Positions 1 to 9,341 of a stretch of DNA of 41,083 nt are shown piece after piece. The stretch spans positions 103,984 through 145,066 of the forward strand of contig CACYPV010000011.1 of NCBI GenBank assembly GCA_902776375.1. The letters are read 5' to 3'. The notes beneath the pieces are model-generated. The model did not search any database, was not told where the DNA came from, and was given only the letters and a program-made list of their open reading frames with translations. Position numbers and translations under genes: made by a program. The stretch's first letter is position 1. Each line of letters begins with the position of its first letter. Origin of the DNA: an uncultured Ruminococcus sp. (GTDB lineage: Bacteria; Bacillota; Clostridia; Oscillospirales; Acutalibacteraceae).

Positions 1-23
1 CTGCAAGATAAATTATTGTCAAC

Positions 24-56
24 TGAAAACGGAAAATTTAGCGGCTTCCGTTTTCA
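24..56 (+). terminator. Hairpin, probable terminator of an upstream gene
   Basis: A perfect 10-bp stem is formed by 24-33 (tgaaaacgga) and 47-56 (tccgttttca), followed by a T-rich but interrupted stretch. It lies between the left window edge and addB, so it most likely ends a gene lying to the left. A second 8-bp hairpin (tgccggtg/caccggca, about 67-85) follows just before addB and may be part of its leader. Confidence 0.5.
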
Positions 57-96
57 TCTCTATTTGTGCCGGTGCCGCACCGGCATGTGGATTAAT

Positions 97-3000
97 ATGT
101 TAAGGTTTATTCTCGGCAAGGGCGGCACCGGCAAGACCGCCTACATATATGACCGCGTACGCGAGCTCGTGCTCGGCGGCGAGGACGTGCTGATGCTCGT
201 TCCCGACCAGAGCACCTTTGAGGCCGAAAAGGCGTTCCTTGAAATACTCGGCGCGGCAGAATGCAAGCATGTTGAAGTGTTTGGCTTTGACGGAATGTGC
301 CGCCACGTTTTTCAGCGCACGCACACGGCTCCCAAAAACGTAATAGACAGCGGCACGCGCGCCGTACTTATGAGCGTTGCGCTTGAACAGCTAAGCGAAA
401 AGCTGACGCTGCTCAAATCCCGCAGACCCCGCGCGGTCGCCGATATGCTGCTGAATACGTTGACCGAGTGCAAGCAAAACGGCATTACTACGCCTATGCT
501 GCGCGCTGCGGCAGAGAACATCAGCGACGAAACCCTCAGCGCCAAGCTCAACGAGACCGCGCTGGTGCTCGACACCTTTGACGCGCTGCTTTCGCAAAGC
601 TATGTCGACCCTCTCGACAATACCGAACGCTTAAAAAATATTCTTTTAGAGAATAATGATATCTTTAAGAATCAGCCGCTGTTCATCGACGGCTTCAGCG
701 GCTTTACAAAAGCGCAGCTCGAGGTCGTGCGCTTGCTGCTTTCGCGCTGCCGCGAGGTGGATATCACCCTCACGCTCGACCCTGAGGGCAGCCAAAACGA
801 AGAGCTTTTCATGATCTCACAAATGACATACGACGTGCTTAAGGATATCGCCAAGCGCGACTTTGTTGACATAAAGGCTCCCGTCAAGCTGACGCAGGCT
901 CCGCGCTATGAGAATGAAGATATCGCCAAGCTGGAGCAAAACGTTTTCCGCCATCGGTTCAAAAAGTTCGAAACTGAGCCGAAGGGCGTCACCGTATACA
1001 GCGCCGCAGACCTTCACGACGAGTGCGAGTTTGTCGCGCGGCAAATAAAAAGGCTTGTTATCGAACGCGGGCTGCGCTACAAGGACATTTCAATCATTTG
1101 CCGCGACGAGAAAAATTACCGCGGTATTCTTGATGTCATCCTTGAAAAGTACGATATCCCGTTCTTTATGGACAGCCGCAAGGACGTCAATGTAAAGCCC
1201 GCCGTGCGGCTTATCCACTCTATTTTCAGGCTTATTACCGAGGGCTTTGACCGCGAGGATTTTCTGTCGCTGCTCAAAACGCGGCTGACTTATATTTCCG
1301 ATAAAGAAATAAGCGATTTTGAAAACTACATTTATATTTGGAACCTAAGCGGCAAAAAGCTTTGCGCGCCGTTCACGTTGAATCCGCGCGGTTATTCCGA
1401 CGAGTTTAAGGATTCCGACAGGGAGCAGCTTGCGATCTGCGAATCTGTGCGCCGCAGGATAGCTGACCCGCTGCTTAAATTCAGGGAAGACATCAAGGGC
1501 AAGACCGCAGGGGAGATATCCATACTGCTGTATCAGCTTCTTGTCGAGCTTGATGTTCCCACGGCGCTTTCCGCAATGTATGACGAGCTTGAAGCCGGCG
1601 TTGAAAAGGGCTTGGGCGCCGAGCAGATCAGGGTGTGGGCGCTGCTTATGGACGCGCTTGACAAGACCGTCGCCGCCGTGGGCTCGCTTGTGCTCTCAGC
1701 CGAGCGATACTATGAGCTTTTATCGATTCAAATTTCTAATATAGAATTTTCGCAGATACCGCAGACGCTAGACTGCGTAAACGTCACCACAGCCCAGCGC
1801 GTCCGCGGAGCTTCGCAGGAGGCGGCGTTCCTTATCGGCTGCTGCGACGGTGAGTTTCCCGCCGCGCCAAAAGCCTCCGGGCTGTTCTCGAGCTACGAGA
1901 TAAAGCAGCTTTTGCTCAACGACATCGCCATCAGCGACGACTTTTCTTACATAGCAAATCACGAGACCTTTATGGCGTACTGCGCCGTTATCGCGCCGTC
2001 GCAGTACCTTTTTGCCTGCTATCCTTTGGTCGATATGGAGGGCGAAAAAAAGAAGCCCTCGGCTATAATCAGCGAGATGATCAAGGTTTATCCACAGCTT
2101 AAAGTCACCGATAAAACCGACTATAACGGCAGGCGCGACGCCATGCTGGCGCTCACTCCCGCCTTTGAGGAATACGCGCGCTCGCTGTCCGGAGGTAACG
2201 CGGAGCTAAAGGGCTTGGGTGAGTTTTTCAAGGCGCATCCGCGCTATTCATCGGGTACCGAGGCGCTGAAACGCGCGCTTGACCGCTCGCCGTTCAAAAT
2301 AGAAAATCCAGCCAACGCCCGTATGCTGTTTGGCGAAAACCTCACCGTATCTGCCTCGCAGGTCGAAAAGTTCAGCAAGTGCCGCTTTTCGTATTTCTGC
2401 TGTTACGGACTGCGCGTGCGCGAGCGGCTGAAAGCTGAGATAAATCCCATGGAATACGGCACGATGGTGCACTTGATCCTAGAGCGATTCTTCACTCAAT
2501 ATTCTAAATCAGAATATTCATCGATGAATGATGAAGAGCTTACAGCCTTTATCGACAAAGCGGTCGGCGATTATCTTGAAGGCTATCTCGGCGGCAGCGA
2601 CACAAAGGAGAAGTCCTTTTTGTACCGCCTGCATGTGCTGCGCGACAATTTTCTGCTGCTGTTAAAGCACCTGATAGAGGAGCTTTGTCAAAGCGACTTT
2701 GACGTTGCCGACTGCGAGCTGGATATCGGCAAAGATATTCCTTACTACACCGTCAAGCTGCCAACGGGTGAAAACATAGCCGTGTGCGGCAGCATAGACA
2801 GGGTGGACGTAATGCACACCGACAGCGGCGATTATTTGCGCGTCGTCGACTACAAAACCGGTGGCAAGACGTTCAAACTGTCCGATATACTGTACGGGCT
2901 CAACCTGCAAATGCTGCTTTACCTCTGCGCGGTCAAGCGCGAGGGAGCAGTGCGCTACGGCGAAATAACCCCTGCGGGTATACTTTATATGCCGGCTGTC

Positions 3001-3435
3001 GTGCCGAATATCAACGCCGACGGACTTGACAGCGGCGCGGTGGAGAAGAAGATATCCGATGATTTCAAAATGAACGGTCTGCTGCTAGACGACGTAAGAG
3101 TTATAAAGGGCATGGACAAGACCGAGGGCGCAAAGTATATCCCGATCAAAATAAAGAACGGCGAAAACGTAAAAAGCGATAGCCTCGCCACCCTTGAACA
3201 GTTCGGAAAGATCTTCCAAAAGCTCAACGATACCGTCGCCGAGATGGGAGAGAAGCTTTTCGGCGGCGACATAGCGGCGGCTCCCTTGAAGGGCGGCGCC
3301 GACGCGTGCGAGTACTGCCCCTACGACAGCGTGTGCGGCTACCGTCAAAGCGCGCCGGTAAATGTTTTCCGCATGAAAAACGACGAGGTGTACGAAAAGC
3401 TTGACGAGGAACAGAACGGAGGTGAGCCGCAATGA
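97..3435 (+). CDS. addB: ATP-dependent helicase/deoxyribonuclease subunit B (AddB)
   Basis: AddB is the partner of AddA in the double-strand-break resection nuclease that replaces RecBCD in Firmicutes. The N-terminus MLRFILGKGGTGKT carries the family's Walker A-like motif. A RecB-type nuclease motif (VVDYKTGGKT) is near residue 918. Four cysteines, one near residue 762 and three at 1071, 1074 and 1080 (CEYCPYDSVC), match the AddB 4Fe-4S site. At 1112 residues it is close to the usual length of about 1150. The ATG at 97 is chosen because homologues begin with this sequence. No clear Shine-Dalgarno precedes it, nor the in-frame ATG at 85 (adds MWIN) or the TTG at 16, so the exact start is uncertain. 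Its stop overlaps the addA start by 4 bases, indicating translational coupling. Confidence 0.95.
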   Translation: MLRFILGKGGTGKTAYIYDRVRELVLGGEDVLMLVPDQSTFEAEKAFLEILGAAECKHVEVFGFDGMCRHVFQRTHTAPKNVIDSGTRAVLMSVALEQLSEKLTLLKSRRPRAVADMLLNTLTECKQNGITTPMLRAAAENISDETLSAKLNETALVLDTFDALLSQSYVDPLDNTERLKNILLENNDIFKNQPLFIDGFSGFTKAQLEVVRLLLSRCREVDITLTLDPEGSQNEELFMISQMTYDVLKDIAKRDFVDIKAPVKLTQAPRYENEDIAKLEQNVFRHRFKKFETEPKGVTVYSAADLHDECEFVARQIKRLVIERGLRYKDISIICRDEKNYRGILDVILEKYDIPFFMDSRKDVNVKPAVRLIHSIFRLITEGFDREDFLSLLKTRLTYISDKEISDFENYIYIWNLSGKKLCAPFTLNPRGYSDEFKDSDREQLAICESVRRRIADPLLKFREDIKGKTAGEISILLYQLLVELDVPTALSAMYDELEAGVEKGLGAEQIRVWALLMDALDKTVAAVGSLVLSAERYYELLSIQISNIEFSQIPQTLDCVNVTTAQRVRGASQEAAFLIGCCDGEFPAAPKASGLFSSYEIKQLLLNDIAISDDFSYIANHETFMAYCAVIAPSQYLFACYPLVDMEGEKKKPSAIISEMIKVYPQLKVTDKTDYNGRRDAMLALTPAFEEYARSLSGGNAELKGLGEFFKAHPRYSSGTEALKRALDRSPFKIENPANARMLFGENLTVSASQVEKFSKCRFSYFCCYGLRVRERLKAEINPMEYGTMVHLILERFFTQYSKSEYSSMNDEELTAFIDKAVGDYLEGYLGGSDTKEKSFLYRLHVLRDNFLLLLKHLIEELCQSDFDVADCELDIGKDIPYYTVKLPTGENIAVCGSIDRVDVMHTDSGDYLRVVDYKTGGKTFKLSDILYGLNLQMLLYLCAVKREGAVRYGEITPAGILYMPAVVPNINADGLDSGAVEKKISDDFKMNGLLLDDVRVIKGMDKTEGAKYIPIKIKNGENVKSDSLATLEQFGKIFQKLNDTVAEMGEKLFGGDIAAAPLKGGADACEYCPYDSVCGYRQSAPVNVFRMKNDEVYEKLDEEQNGGEPQ

Positions 3436-6400
3436 AGCGCGAATGGACAAAGGAACAGCTAAACGCCATAACCGCGACGGACGGCACCGTGCTGGTTTCG
3501 GCGGCGGCAGGCTCGGGCAAAACCGCCGTTTTGGTTGAGCGCGTTATCCGCATGATAACCTCAGCCGACAACCCCGTTGACGCCGACAGGCTGCTTGTTG
3601 TGACCTTCACCCGCGACGCGGCGGCGGAAATGAAACAGCGCATCGCCGACACGCTCTCAAAGCTGTTGGAGGACGACCCGTTCAACACTAAGTTGATCCA
3701 CCAAAGCAAGCTGCTGCACACCGCTTCGATCAGCACGATAGACAGCTTCTGCGGCGATCTGGTAAAGGAATACTTCCACACGCTGGGCGTGTCCGCCGAC
3801 TATCGCATAGCCGATACCGCCGAGCTGGAGCTGATGAAGACAGCGGCTATGGATATCGCTGTCGAGGCATTTTACAATGAGGGCGGCGCTGAGTTCGGCG
3901 AGCTGCTTGACGCTTTTTCAGGCAAGGGCGGCGACGTCAACCTGCGCAACACCGTTATGAAGATACACAGCTTCCTCGAAACCCAGCCGTTCCCGGATGA
4001 ATGGCTTGACGATATGCTCCAAAGCTATGGGGAGAGGAATGTGGCTGATTCCATTTGGGGGAAGATAATCATCGACTACGCCATCCCGGCGGTCGCGCAT
4101 TGTGTAAACCTGTGCGAAAGCTCCATAAGTCTGCTTTTAGACGGCGACGATAAGCTGTACGACAAGCTTGAGCCTATCATCGAGGACGATCAAGCGTATT
4201 TTCAAAAGCTTCAAAGAACGCTGTTTAGCGGCGATTGGGACGACATTTTAAAAGCTGTTCACAGTTTTTCGGCGCAAACGCTCAGAGCGCCTAAAGGGTA
4301 TGCCGACGACCCGATAAAGCTGGCTGTCGCCACAAACCGCGACAGCGTTAAAGATACGGTAAAGCGGCTGAAAAAGTATTTTTGCCGCACCGCTCAGGAG
4401 GCGCGCGAGGAATTTTCGGATTTGCAAAGGCTTGTGCGCGTGCTGTTCGACTTGACGCGCCGTTATATCTCGGAGCTGAATGAGATAAAGCGCAAAAAGA
4501 ATGTGCTCACATTCTCGGACATTGAGCTGCTCACCGTTAAGCTGCTCGCTTCGCCTGACGGAATGGGCGGCTACGAAAAGACCGTGCAGGGCTATGAGAT
4601 ATCAAGCCGCTACGACGCGGTAATCGTAGACGAATACCAAGACATAAACGACGTGCAAAACCTTATCTTCAACTGCGTTTCGCGCGACGAGCAGAACCTG
4701 TTCGCCGTCGGCGACGTCAAGCAGTGCATTTACGGCTTCCGTCAGGCAAAGCCGCAGATTTTTATCGACCGCAAGGAAAGCTTTGCACGATTTGATGATG
4801 ATGCACCGCAATACCCCGCAACTATAATTCTTGACAAGAATTTTAGAAGCCGCGCCGAGGTGTGCGACACGGTCAACTTTATCTTTTCGCGCCTTATGAC
4901 CCGCGACTCCGCTCAAATGGATTATACCGTCGATGAATTTCTCAACCCCGGTTTTCCGTACAAACCTGCCGAGGGCTGTGAAACAGAGTTTGCGGTCATC
5001 GATAAATCCGCCTTTGAGGATGAGTCGGGCATCGAGCTCGAGGCGGCGTACATAGCGCGGCGCATACGCGAGATCATGGCGTCCGACATGACTGTTACCG
5101 TAGGCGACGATACGCGCCGCCCGACATTCGGCGACTTTGCGGTGATGCTCCGCAGCGCGAAAAACAGCGCCGCGGCAATCGTTAAGGCGCTGATCGACCG
5201 CGGAATCCCCGCCTACAGCGAAGAAAAGGAGAGCGTGTTTGACGCGCTGGAGGTCAAGATACTGCTCAACCTTTTGCGTGTAATCAACAATCCTGCTTCG
5301 GATATCGCCCTGCTTTCGGTGCTGTGCAGCCCGATTTACGGCTTTACTCCCGACGAGCTCGCGCAAATGCGCGCAAAAAGCCGCAGGACGTCGCTGTTCG
5401 CTTCTCTTGAAGCCTTTCAGAGCGAAAGCAAAAAAGCAGCCGCCTTCCTGTCACAGCTTGCTTCTCTGCGCTCCTGCGCCTGCGTCACGACAGTCGATGA
5501 GCTTATCGGCAGGGCGCTTGAGCTCACCTCGCTCGGCGCAGTCACATGTGCCGTGAGCTCAGGCGAAACGCCGCTGAAAAACCTTGATTTGGTCAGGCAT
5601 TTCGCGCGGAGCTACGAGGGCGGCGGAGCTAAGACCTTATCCGATTTTATCGGTTTTATCGACAGACTTGTCGAGGGCGGTATAGAGCTTCCCTCTGCTT
5701 CTGTAAACGACGCCGACGCGCTCAACGGCGTGCGCGTGCTCAGCATCCACAAATCAAAGGGCTTGGAATACCCGTTCTGCTTCCTGGCGGGAACCGCGAA
5801 GCGCTTCAACAAAATGGACCTCAATTCCGACGTGCTTATCGACAACGCAGCGGGCTTGGGCATTAAGCGCAAGCAGGGCGTGTGCCGCTACAACACCTTG
5901 CCGAGGCTCGCTGTTGAGATCGAGATCGAGCGCAACGAGCTTGCCGAAGAGCTCCGCATACTTTACGTTGCCCTTACCCGCGCCAGAGAAAAGCTTATCA
6001 TCGTGGGCGCTGTAGCCAACGCGGAAAAGTTTATTACCGACACGTGCTCTCAGCTAATGTTTGATTCGATAATAGACCCGTTCACCGTGACAAGCGCAAA
6101 AAAGCCGCTTGACTGGCTGACTCTTTGCGCGCTTTGCAACCCTTCTTCGCGCATAAAAATGCTCGGCGGCGCTGAGCAGATAACGATACGCGGGGATTAT
6201 CCCGTCTGGGATTTCCGCTTGATCAACGACCCCGAGCAGCTTTTACTTATGGATACCGCTGATACGCTTTTGCGTGTTGCTTCCGATAAACCGGTCAGCG
6301 AGCAAAACTACGCTGAGATACTGTCTTGGAACCTTGCGTATCAGTATCCGTATGCGGCGGCAACAACGCTGCCGCAGAAGGTCAGCGCGTCGCAGATAGC

Positions 6401-6974
6401 GCACGCGGAGAGCGAGGATTACTACGAGCGTATCATCGCCAAGCCGAGGTTCCTCAGCAAAGCTCAGAGCTCCGCGGTAGAGCGCGGCTCGGCGCACCAT
6501 CTGTTTTTGCAGTACTGCGATTTTTCAAAGGCGCGCGAAAGCATCGACAGCGAGATCGCGCGGCTGAAAGGGGAGGGCATGCTGAGCGACGAACAGGCGG
6601 AACTAATCGATACCGCCGGACTCGGAAAGCTTGTTCGCAACAGGCTTTTTGACAGAGTAATAGCTTCCCCGAAGGTCTACCGCGAGGAACGCTTCACGGT
6701 CAAGATACATCCGTCGCTGATATCTGACGATTACCCCGAAACGAATGATGAGATCGTTATGCAGGGCGCAGTCGACCTTGCTTTTGAAGAAGACGGCAGG
6801 CTGGTCATCGTCGACTACAAAACCGACCGCGTGCGCGATATCAACAAGCTTGTTGCGCTTTACCAAAAGCAGCTTTTGCTGTATAAGGAGGCGCTCAGGC
6901 AGTCGCTTGAAACGGAGGTTTCCGAGTGCCTTATCTGCTCGGTGGCGCTCAATGATGTTATCAAAGTATGCTGA
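3432..6974 (+). CDS. addA: ATP-dependent helicase/nuclease subunit A (AddA)
   Basis: AddA is the UvrD-family 3'-5' helicase and nuclease subunit of AddAB, which resects broken DNA ends for RecA loading. Visible motifs are Walker A (AAAGSGKT, residues 24-31), the DEYQD Walker B box at about 400, the helicase III-like AVGDVKQCIYGFRQ, motif VI in ILYVALTRAREKL, and a C-terminal nuclease motif IVDYKTD near residue 1128. Its 1180 residues are typical of a full-length protein. The start is fixed by a ggaggtg ribosome site and an ATGA overlap with the end of addB, so the two are made from one transcript in matched amounts. A strong bidirectional hairpin terminator follows at once. Nothing appears missing. 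Confidence 0.97.
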   Translation: MKREWTKEQLNAITATDGTVLVSAAAGSGKTAVLVERVIRMITSADNPVDADRLLVVTFTRDAAAEMKQRIADTLSKLLEDDPFNTKLIHQSKLLHTASISTIDSFCGDLVKEYFHTLGVSADYRIADTAELELMKTAAMDIAVEAFYNEGGAEFGELLDAFSGKGGDVNLRNTVMKIHSFLETQPFPDEWLDDMLQSYGERNVADSIWGKIIIDYAIPAVAHCVNLCESSISLLLDGDDKLYDKLEPIIEDDQAYFQKLQRTLFSGDWDDILKAVHSFSAQTLRAPKGYADDPIKLAVATNRDSVKDTVKRLKKYFCRTAQEAREEFSDLQRLVRVLFDLTRRYISELNEIKRKKNVLTFSDIELLTVKLLASPDGMGGYEKTVQGYEISSRYDAVIVDEYQDINDVQNLIFNCVSRDEQNLFAVGDVKQCIYGFRQAKPQIFIDRKESFARFDDDAPQYPATIILDKNFRSRAEVCDTVNFIFSRLMTRDSAQMDYTVDEFLNPGFPYKPAEGCETEFAVIDKSAFEDESGIELEAAYIARRIREIMASDMTVTVGDDTRRPTFGDFAVMLRSAKNSAAAIVKALIDRGIPAYSEEKESVFDALEVKILLNLLRVINNPASDIALLSVLCSPIYGFTPDELAQMRAKSRRTSLFASLEAFQSESKKAAAFLSQLASLRSCACVTTVDELIGRALELTSLGAVTCAVSSGETPLKNLDLVRHFARSYEGGGAKTLSDFIGFIDRLVEGGIELPSASVNDADALNGVRVLSIHKSKGLEYPFCFLAGTAKRFNKMDLNSDVLIDNAAGLGIKRKQGVCRYNTLPRLAVEIEIERNELAEELRILYVALTRAREKLIIVGAVANAEKFITDTCSQLMFDSIIDPFTVTSAKKPLDWLTLCALCNPSSRIKMLGGAEQITIRGDYPVWDFRLINDPEQLLLMDTADTLLRVASDKPVSEQNYAEILSWNLAYQYPYAAATTLPQKVSASQIAHAESEDYYERIIAKPRFLSKAQSSAVERGSAHHLFLQYCDFSKARESIDSEIARLKGEGMLSDEQAELIDTAGLGKLVRNRLFDRVIASPKVYREERFTVKIHPSLISDDYPETNDEIVMQGAVDLAFEEDGRLVIVDYKTDRVRDINKLVALYQKQLLLYKEALRQSLETEVSECLICSVALNDVIKVC

Positions 6975-6976
6975 TA

Positions 6977-7026
6977 TAAAAAATCAGGCTATAAACCAAT
7001 GCGGTCTATAGCCTGATTTTTTTTTA
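6977..7026. terminator. Bidirectional intrinsic terminator between addA and the amylase gene
   Basis: The arms aaaaatcaggctata and tatagcctgattttt form a long stem around a ~13-nt loop. It has a U-tract on both strands (A-run at the left edge, T9 at the right), so it can end both the rightward addAB and the leftward amylase transcripts. Confidence 0.9.
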
Positions 7027-7031
7027 TTTGA

Positions 7032-8711
7032 TCAGATGAAGCGTGCGAGCATTTGCTGAATAACGGTTACGTCGAGGATGGTGATATCGCCGTCCTTGTC
7101 AACGTCCGCAACCATAAACTGCTTGGGATCGGTCTCGTCGATGATCGGAGCGCCGCCGGCTAAGGTGAATTTTGCAAGATGTCTTTGCAGTGTGGTGGCG
7201 TCGTCGATATCGATCTCGCCGTTGTTGTTGACGTCGCCTACGAGGACTTCTTCCGCGTCATTGTAGAGGACAACGACAGCGCTTGCTCCAACCTTACCGG
7301 TGAGCTTGCCGTTGGCAACGGTGAAGGTTTCGCCGCTTATGCGGTCGGTATATTCGCCGGCTTCCAGATTAGTCGATACGTTGACATTGGTCTCGCCGTC
7401 GGATACGCTTACAAGCACAGCGCCTTTTGTGCCGCGCTCGATCATTTGAACCTTTTGTTTGACGATCTCCACAACGTTTTTCGACTCGCCGACCATAGCG
7501 TTGCGGAAGTGGTTGACGGCGCTGACGGTCTGGCTGTAGTAGTTGCCGTCGCCTGCCTGTCCCATTTTATTCGAGCCCCACTGGCTAGTGGTTGAGCTGC
7601 CCTTGGGACGCGCAAAGAACAGGGGAGTAGAGTCGCCTTGCGCCGCGATGACCGCCCAGCCGAGATTGATTTGGTCGTTGTTGAGTGCGGACCAGGTGCC
7701 ATCGTCGGTGTAGTTGTCGTGAGATTCCACCCACATCACAGCTTGCGTGTTATCAATGTTTATCATGCGATTATTCTTGATAGCAGTTGTTGTGAGCTTT
7801 TTGTTGATGATCGCCTGCCGCAGGTTGGAGCCATAATTTGCCGCGGTGACCTTCATGATCTTTGCGTAATCCTCAATCCTGTCAGCGCCCGGGAGAATCT
7901 CGCCGTATTGGAATTCGGAGTTGTTATCGAGAACGAGCGTCCAAAAGTCGCTCGCGAAGTTATTGCCGTTGTATGGTTGTTCGTCGGGAAGCTCGATGTG
8001 CTTCGCTGCGTCATAACGGAAGCCGTCTACGCCGCATTCAAGGCATTCGTTTATCAGTGAAACCACCTTGCTCTGCACGTACTCGTTGCCAGTGTTGAGA
8101 TCGGGCATTCCCAGATGGTTCTGTGTGATACCATAGCGTGTGGTTACTCCTGTCATACCTGCGGTGTTACTGTGGAAGTATGCCGCATTGTACAAATCGG
8201 CGTCAACATTTGTGTTTACATTGCTAAAGCCGCCGCCCGCGGAATTTTTGTTTGCCAGATGGTTGGCAACTATATCGACTACGACCTTGATGCCGTATTT
8301 ATCCGCTTCTGTGCAAAGCGCCGTCAGCTCTTCTTTGCTGCCTATCCACGATGTGTTGCTGCCCGCGACGCTCAGTCCCAGCGGCTGATATAGCTTCCAC
8401 CACTGACCGCTGATATCTTTGTAAGAAACGCTGTAGTCTTTCGGACGCTGCACGGGTGAGGTTTGGACAGTCTTAAATCCCGCGGCGGCGATTTGCGGAA
8501 GGTTATCTTTGATGGTGTTATAACTCCAGCACCAGCAGTGCAGGATCGCGCCTTCCTGGATAGTTTCGGGAAGTCCGTAGGATTGGGGTGCGGAAACGGC
8601 GGACGCCGCCTCGCCTGAGTCGGCTGCGTTTGCGGAGCCGAGCGCTGTAAAGCTAAGCAGCATAACGGCTGCCAGCAATACGGATAAACTGCGTTTAAAC
8701 GTCTTTTTCAT
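7032..8711 (-). CDS. Secreted GH13 alpha-amylase with C-terminal type I dockerin
   Basis: This is an extracellular starch-degrading enzyme that cleaves internal alpha-1,4 glucan bonds. A signal peptide (MKKTFKRSLSVLLAAVMLL...ANA) ends near residue 29. The GH13 regions are all present: DIVANH (145-151), GFRYDAAKH with nucleophile D234, GEILPG with acid/base E271, and ESHDNY with D332. The opening GAILHCWCWSYNTIK resembles the AmyE-like subfamily (GH13_28; from memory). Residues about 489-559 hold two calcium-loop repeats, GDVNNNGEIDIDD and ADVDKDGDITILD, each followed by a helix, which is a type I dockerin. The protein is therefore expected to dock onto a scaffoldin cohesin. The start has a clean aaaggag site. 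It lies 15 bp after the DUF308 gene on the same strand, so it may be co-transcribed with pyrB. Confidence 0.93.
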   Translation of the reverse strand: MKKTFKRSLSVLLAAVMLLSFTALGSANAADSGEAASAVSAPQSYGLPETIQEGAILHCWCWSYNTIKDNLPQIAAAGFKTVQTSPVQRPKDYSVSYKDISGQWWKLYQPLGLSVAGSNTSWIGSKEELTALCTEADKYGIKVVVDIVANHLANKNSAGGGFSNVNTNVDADLYNAAYFHSNTAGMTGVTTRYGITQNHLGMPDLNTGNEYVQSKVVSLINECLECGVDGFRYDAAKHIELPDEQPYNGNNFASDFWTLVLDNNSEFQYGEILPGADRIEDYAKIMKVTAANYGSNLRQAIINKKLTTTAIKNNRMINIDNTQAVMWVESHDNYTDDGTWSALNNDQINLGWAVIAAQGDSTPLFFARPKGSSTTSQWGSNKMGQAGDGNYYSQTVSAVNHFRNAMVGESKNVVEIVKQKVQMIERGTKGAVLVSVSDGETNVNVSTNLEAGEYTDRISGETFTVANGKLTGKVGASAVVVLYNDAEEVLVGDVNNNGEIDIDDATTLQRHLAKFTLAGGAPIIDETDPKQFMVADVDKDGDITILDVTVIQQMLARFI

Positions 8712-8726
8712 AAACTTCTCCTTTAA

Positions 8727-9329
8727 TTATCTGTATGAATCTCTTTCGTCGCGGTCAACTCGCATAAGCTCCGAGCTGATCTTCTTGCGTGTTCTTGCGT
8801 CAATGCAAATGGTAACAAGGCTTGTAACGCCCTCATAAATCAGCGATATGCCGATAAGGATGATAACGGCTGTTTCAAAAGCATTGTAAAGAGTGATGCA
8901 GAGGATACCTAAAATCACGCCGATGATCGCGGCGATAAGGAATACGTTCCAACGGTGGAAGCCCATTGACTTAAGGTTGAACGCGCGCTTTAGGTTGACT
9001 ACGCCGTCTACGATCAGCACTGCGCCGATAGCATAAAAGATGACCATTTCAACGGTATCGGGAGCTACCAAAGCGAAAATACCAAGTCCTATCGCCAGCA
9101 CCCCGAGCGCAAGCTCCATGAACAGGTTTTCCTCGCTGTCCTTATTCAGGAAGAACGAAATGACGTTGATGATACCGTAAACCATCAGGATTATGCCTAT
9201 AACGACCCTGAATCCGCCGGCTGCCTTATCGGGATAGGCGACCATAAACACGCCCAGCACGATGTAAGCTATCGCGGCGATGATAAACGTTCCCAACATA
9301 CTTTTCTTTTTAGGTTTTTCATTTGGCAT
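8727..9329 (-). CDS. DUF308 / HdeD-like membrane protein
   Basis: This is a 200-residue polytopic inner-membrane protein made of about six hydrophobic segments in three paired repeats, e.g. GTFIIAAIAYIVLGVFMV and VEMVIFYAIGAVLIVDGVVN. That is the architecture of DUF308 (HdeD in enterobacteria, linked there to acid resistance). Both ends are short, charged and probably cytoplasmic (MPNEKPKKKS..., ...RVDRDERDSYR). No catalytic residues are evident and the role is unknown. It is preceded by a ggagg site, starts 12 bp after the pyrB stop, and ends 15 bp before the amylase start, so it sits in the middle of an apparent three-gene unit. Confidence 0.8.
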   Translation of the reverse strand: MPNEKPKKKSMLGTFIIAAIAYIVLGVFMVAYPDKAAGGFRVVIGIILMVYGIINVISFFLNKDSEENLFMELALGVLAIGLGIFALVAPDTVEMVIFYAIGAVLIVDGVVNLKRAFNLKSMGFHRWNVFLIAAIIGVILGILCITLYNAFETAVIILIGISLIYEGVTSLVTICIDARTRKKISSELMRVDRDERDSYR

Positions 9330-9341
9330 AAGAATTCCTCC

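Noticed and set aside
16-96. N-terminal extension of AddB from a TTG at 16
   Set aside because: No ribosome site; the extension covers a hairpin that looks like a terminator, and AddB proteins begin at MLRFILG.
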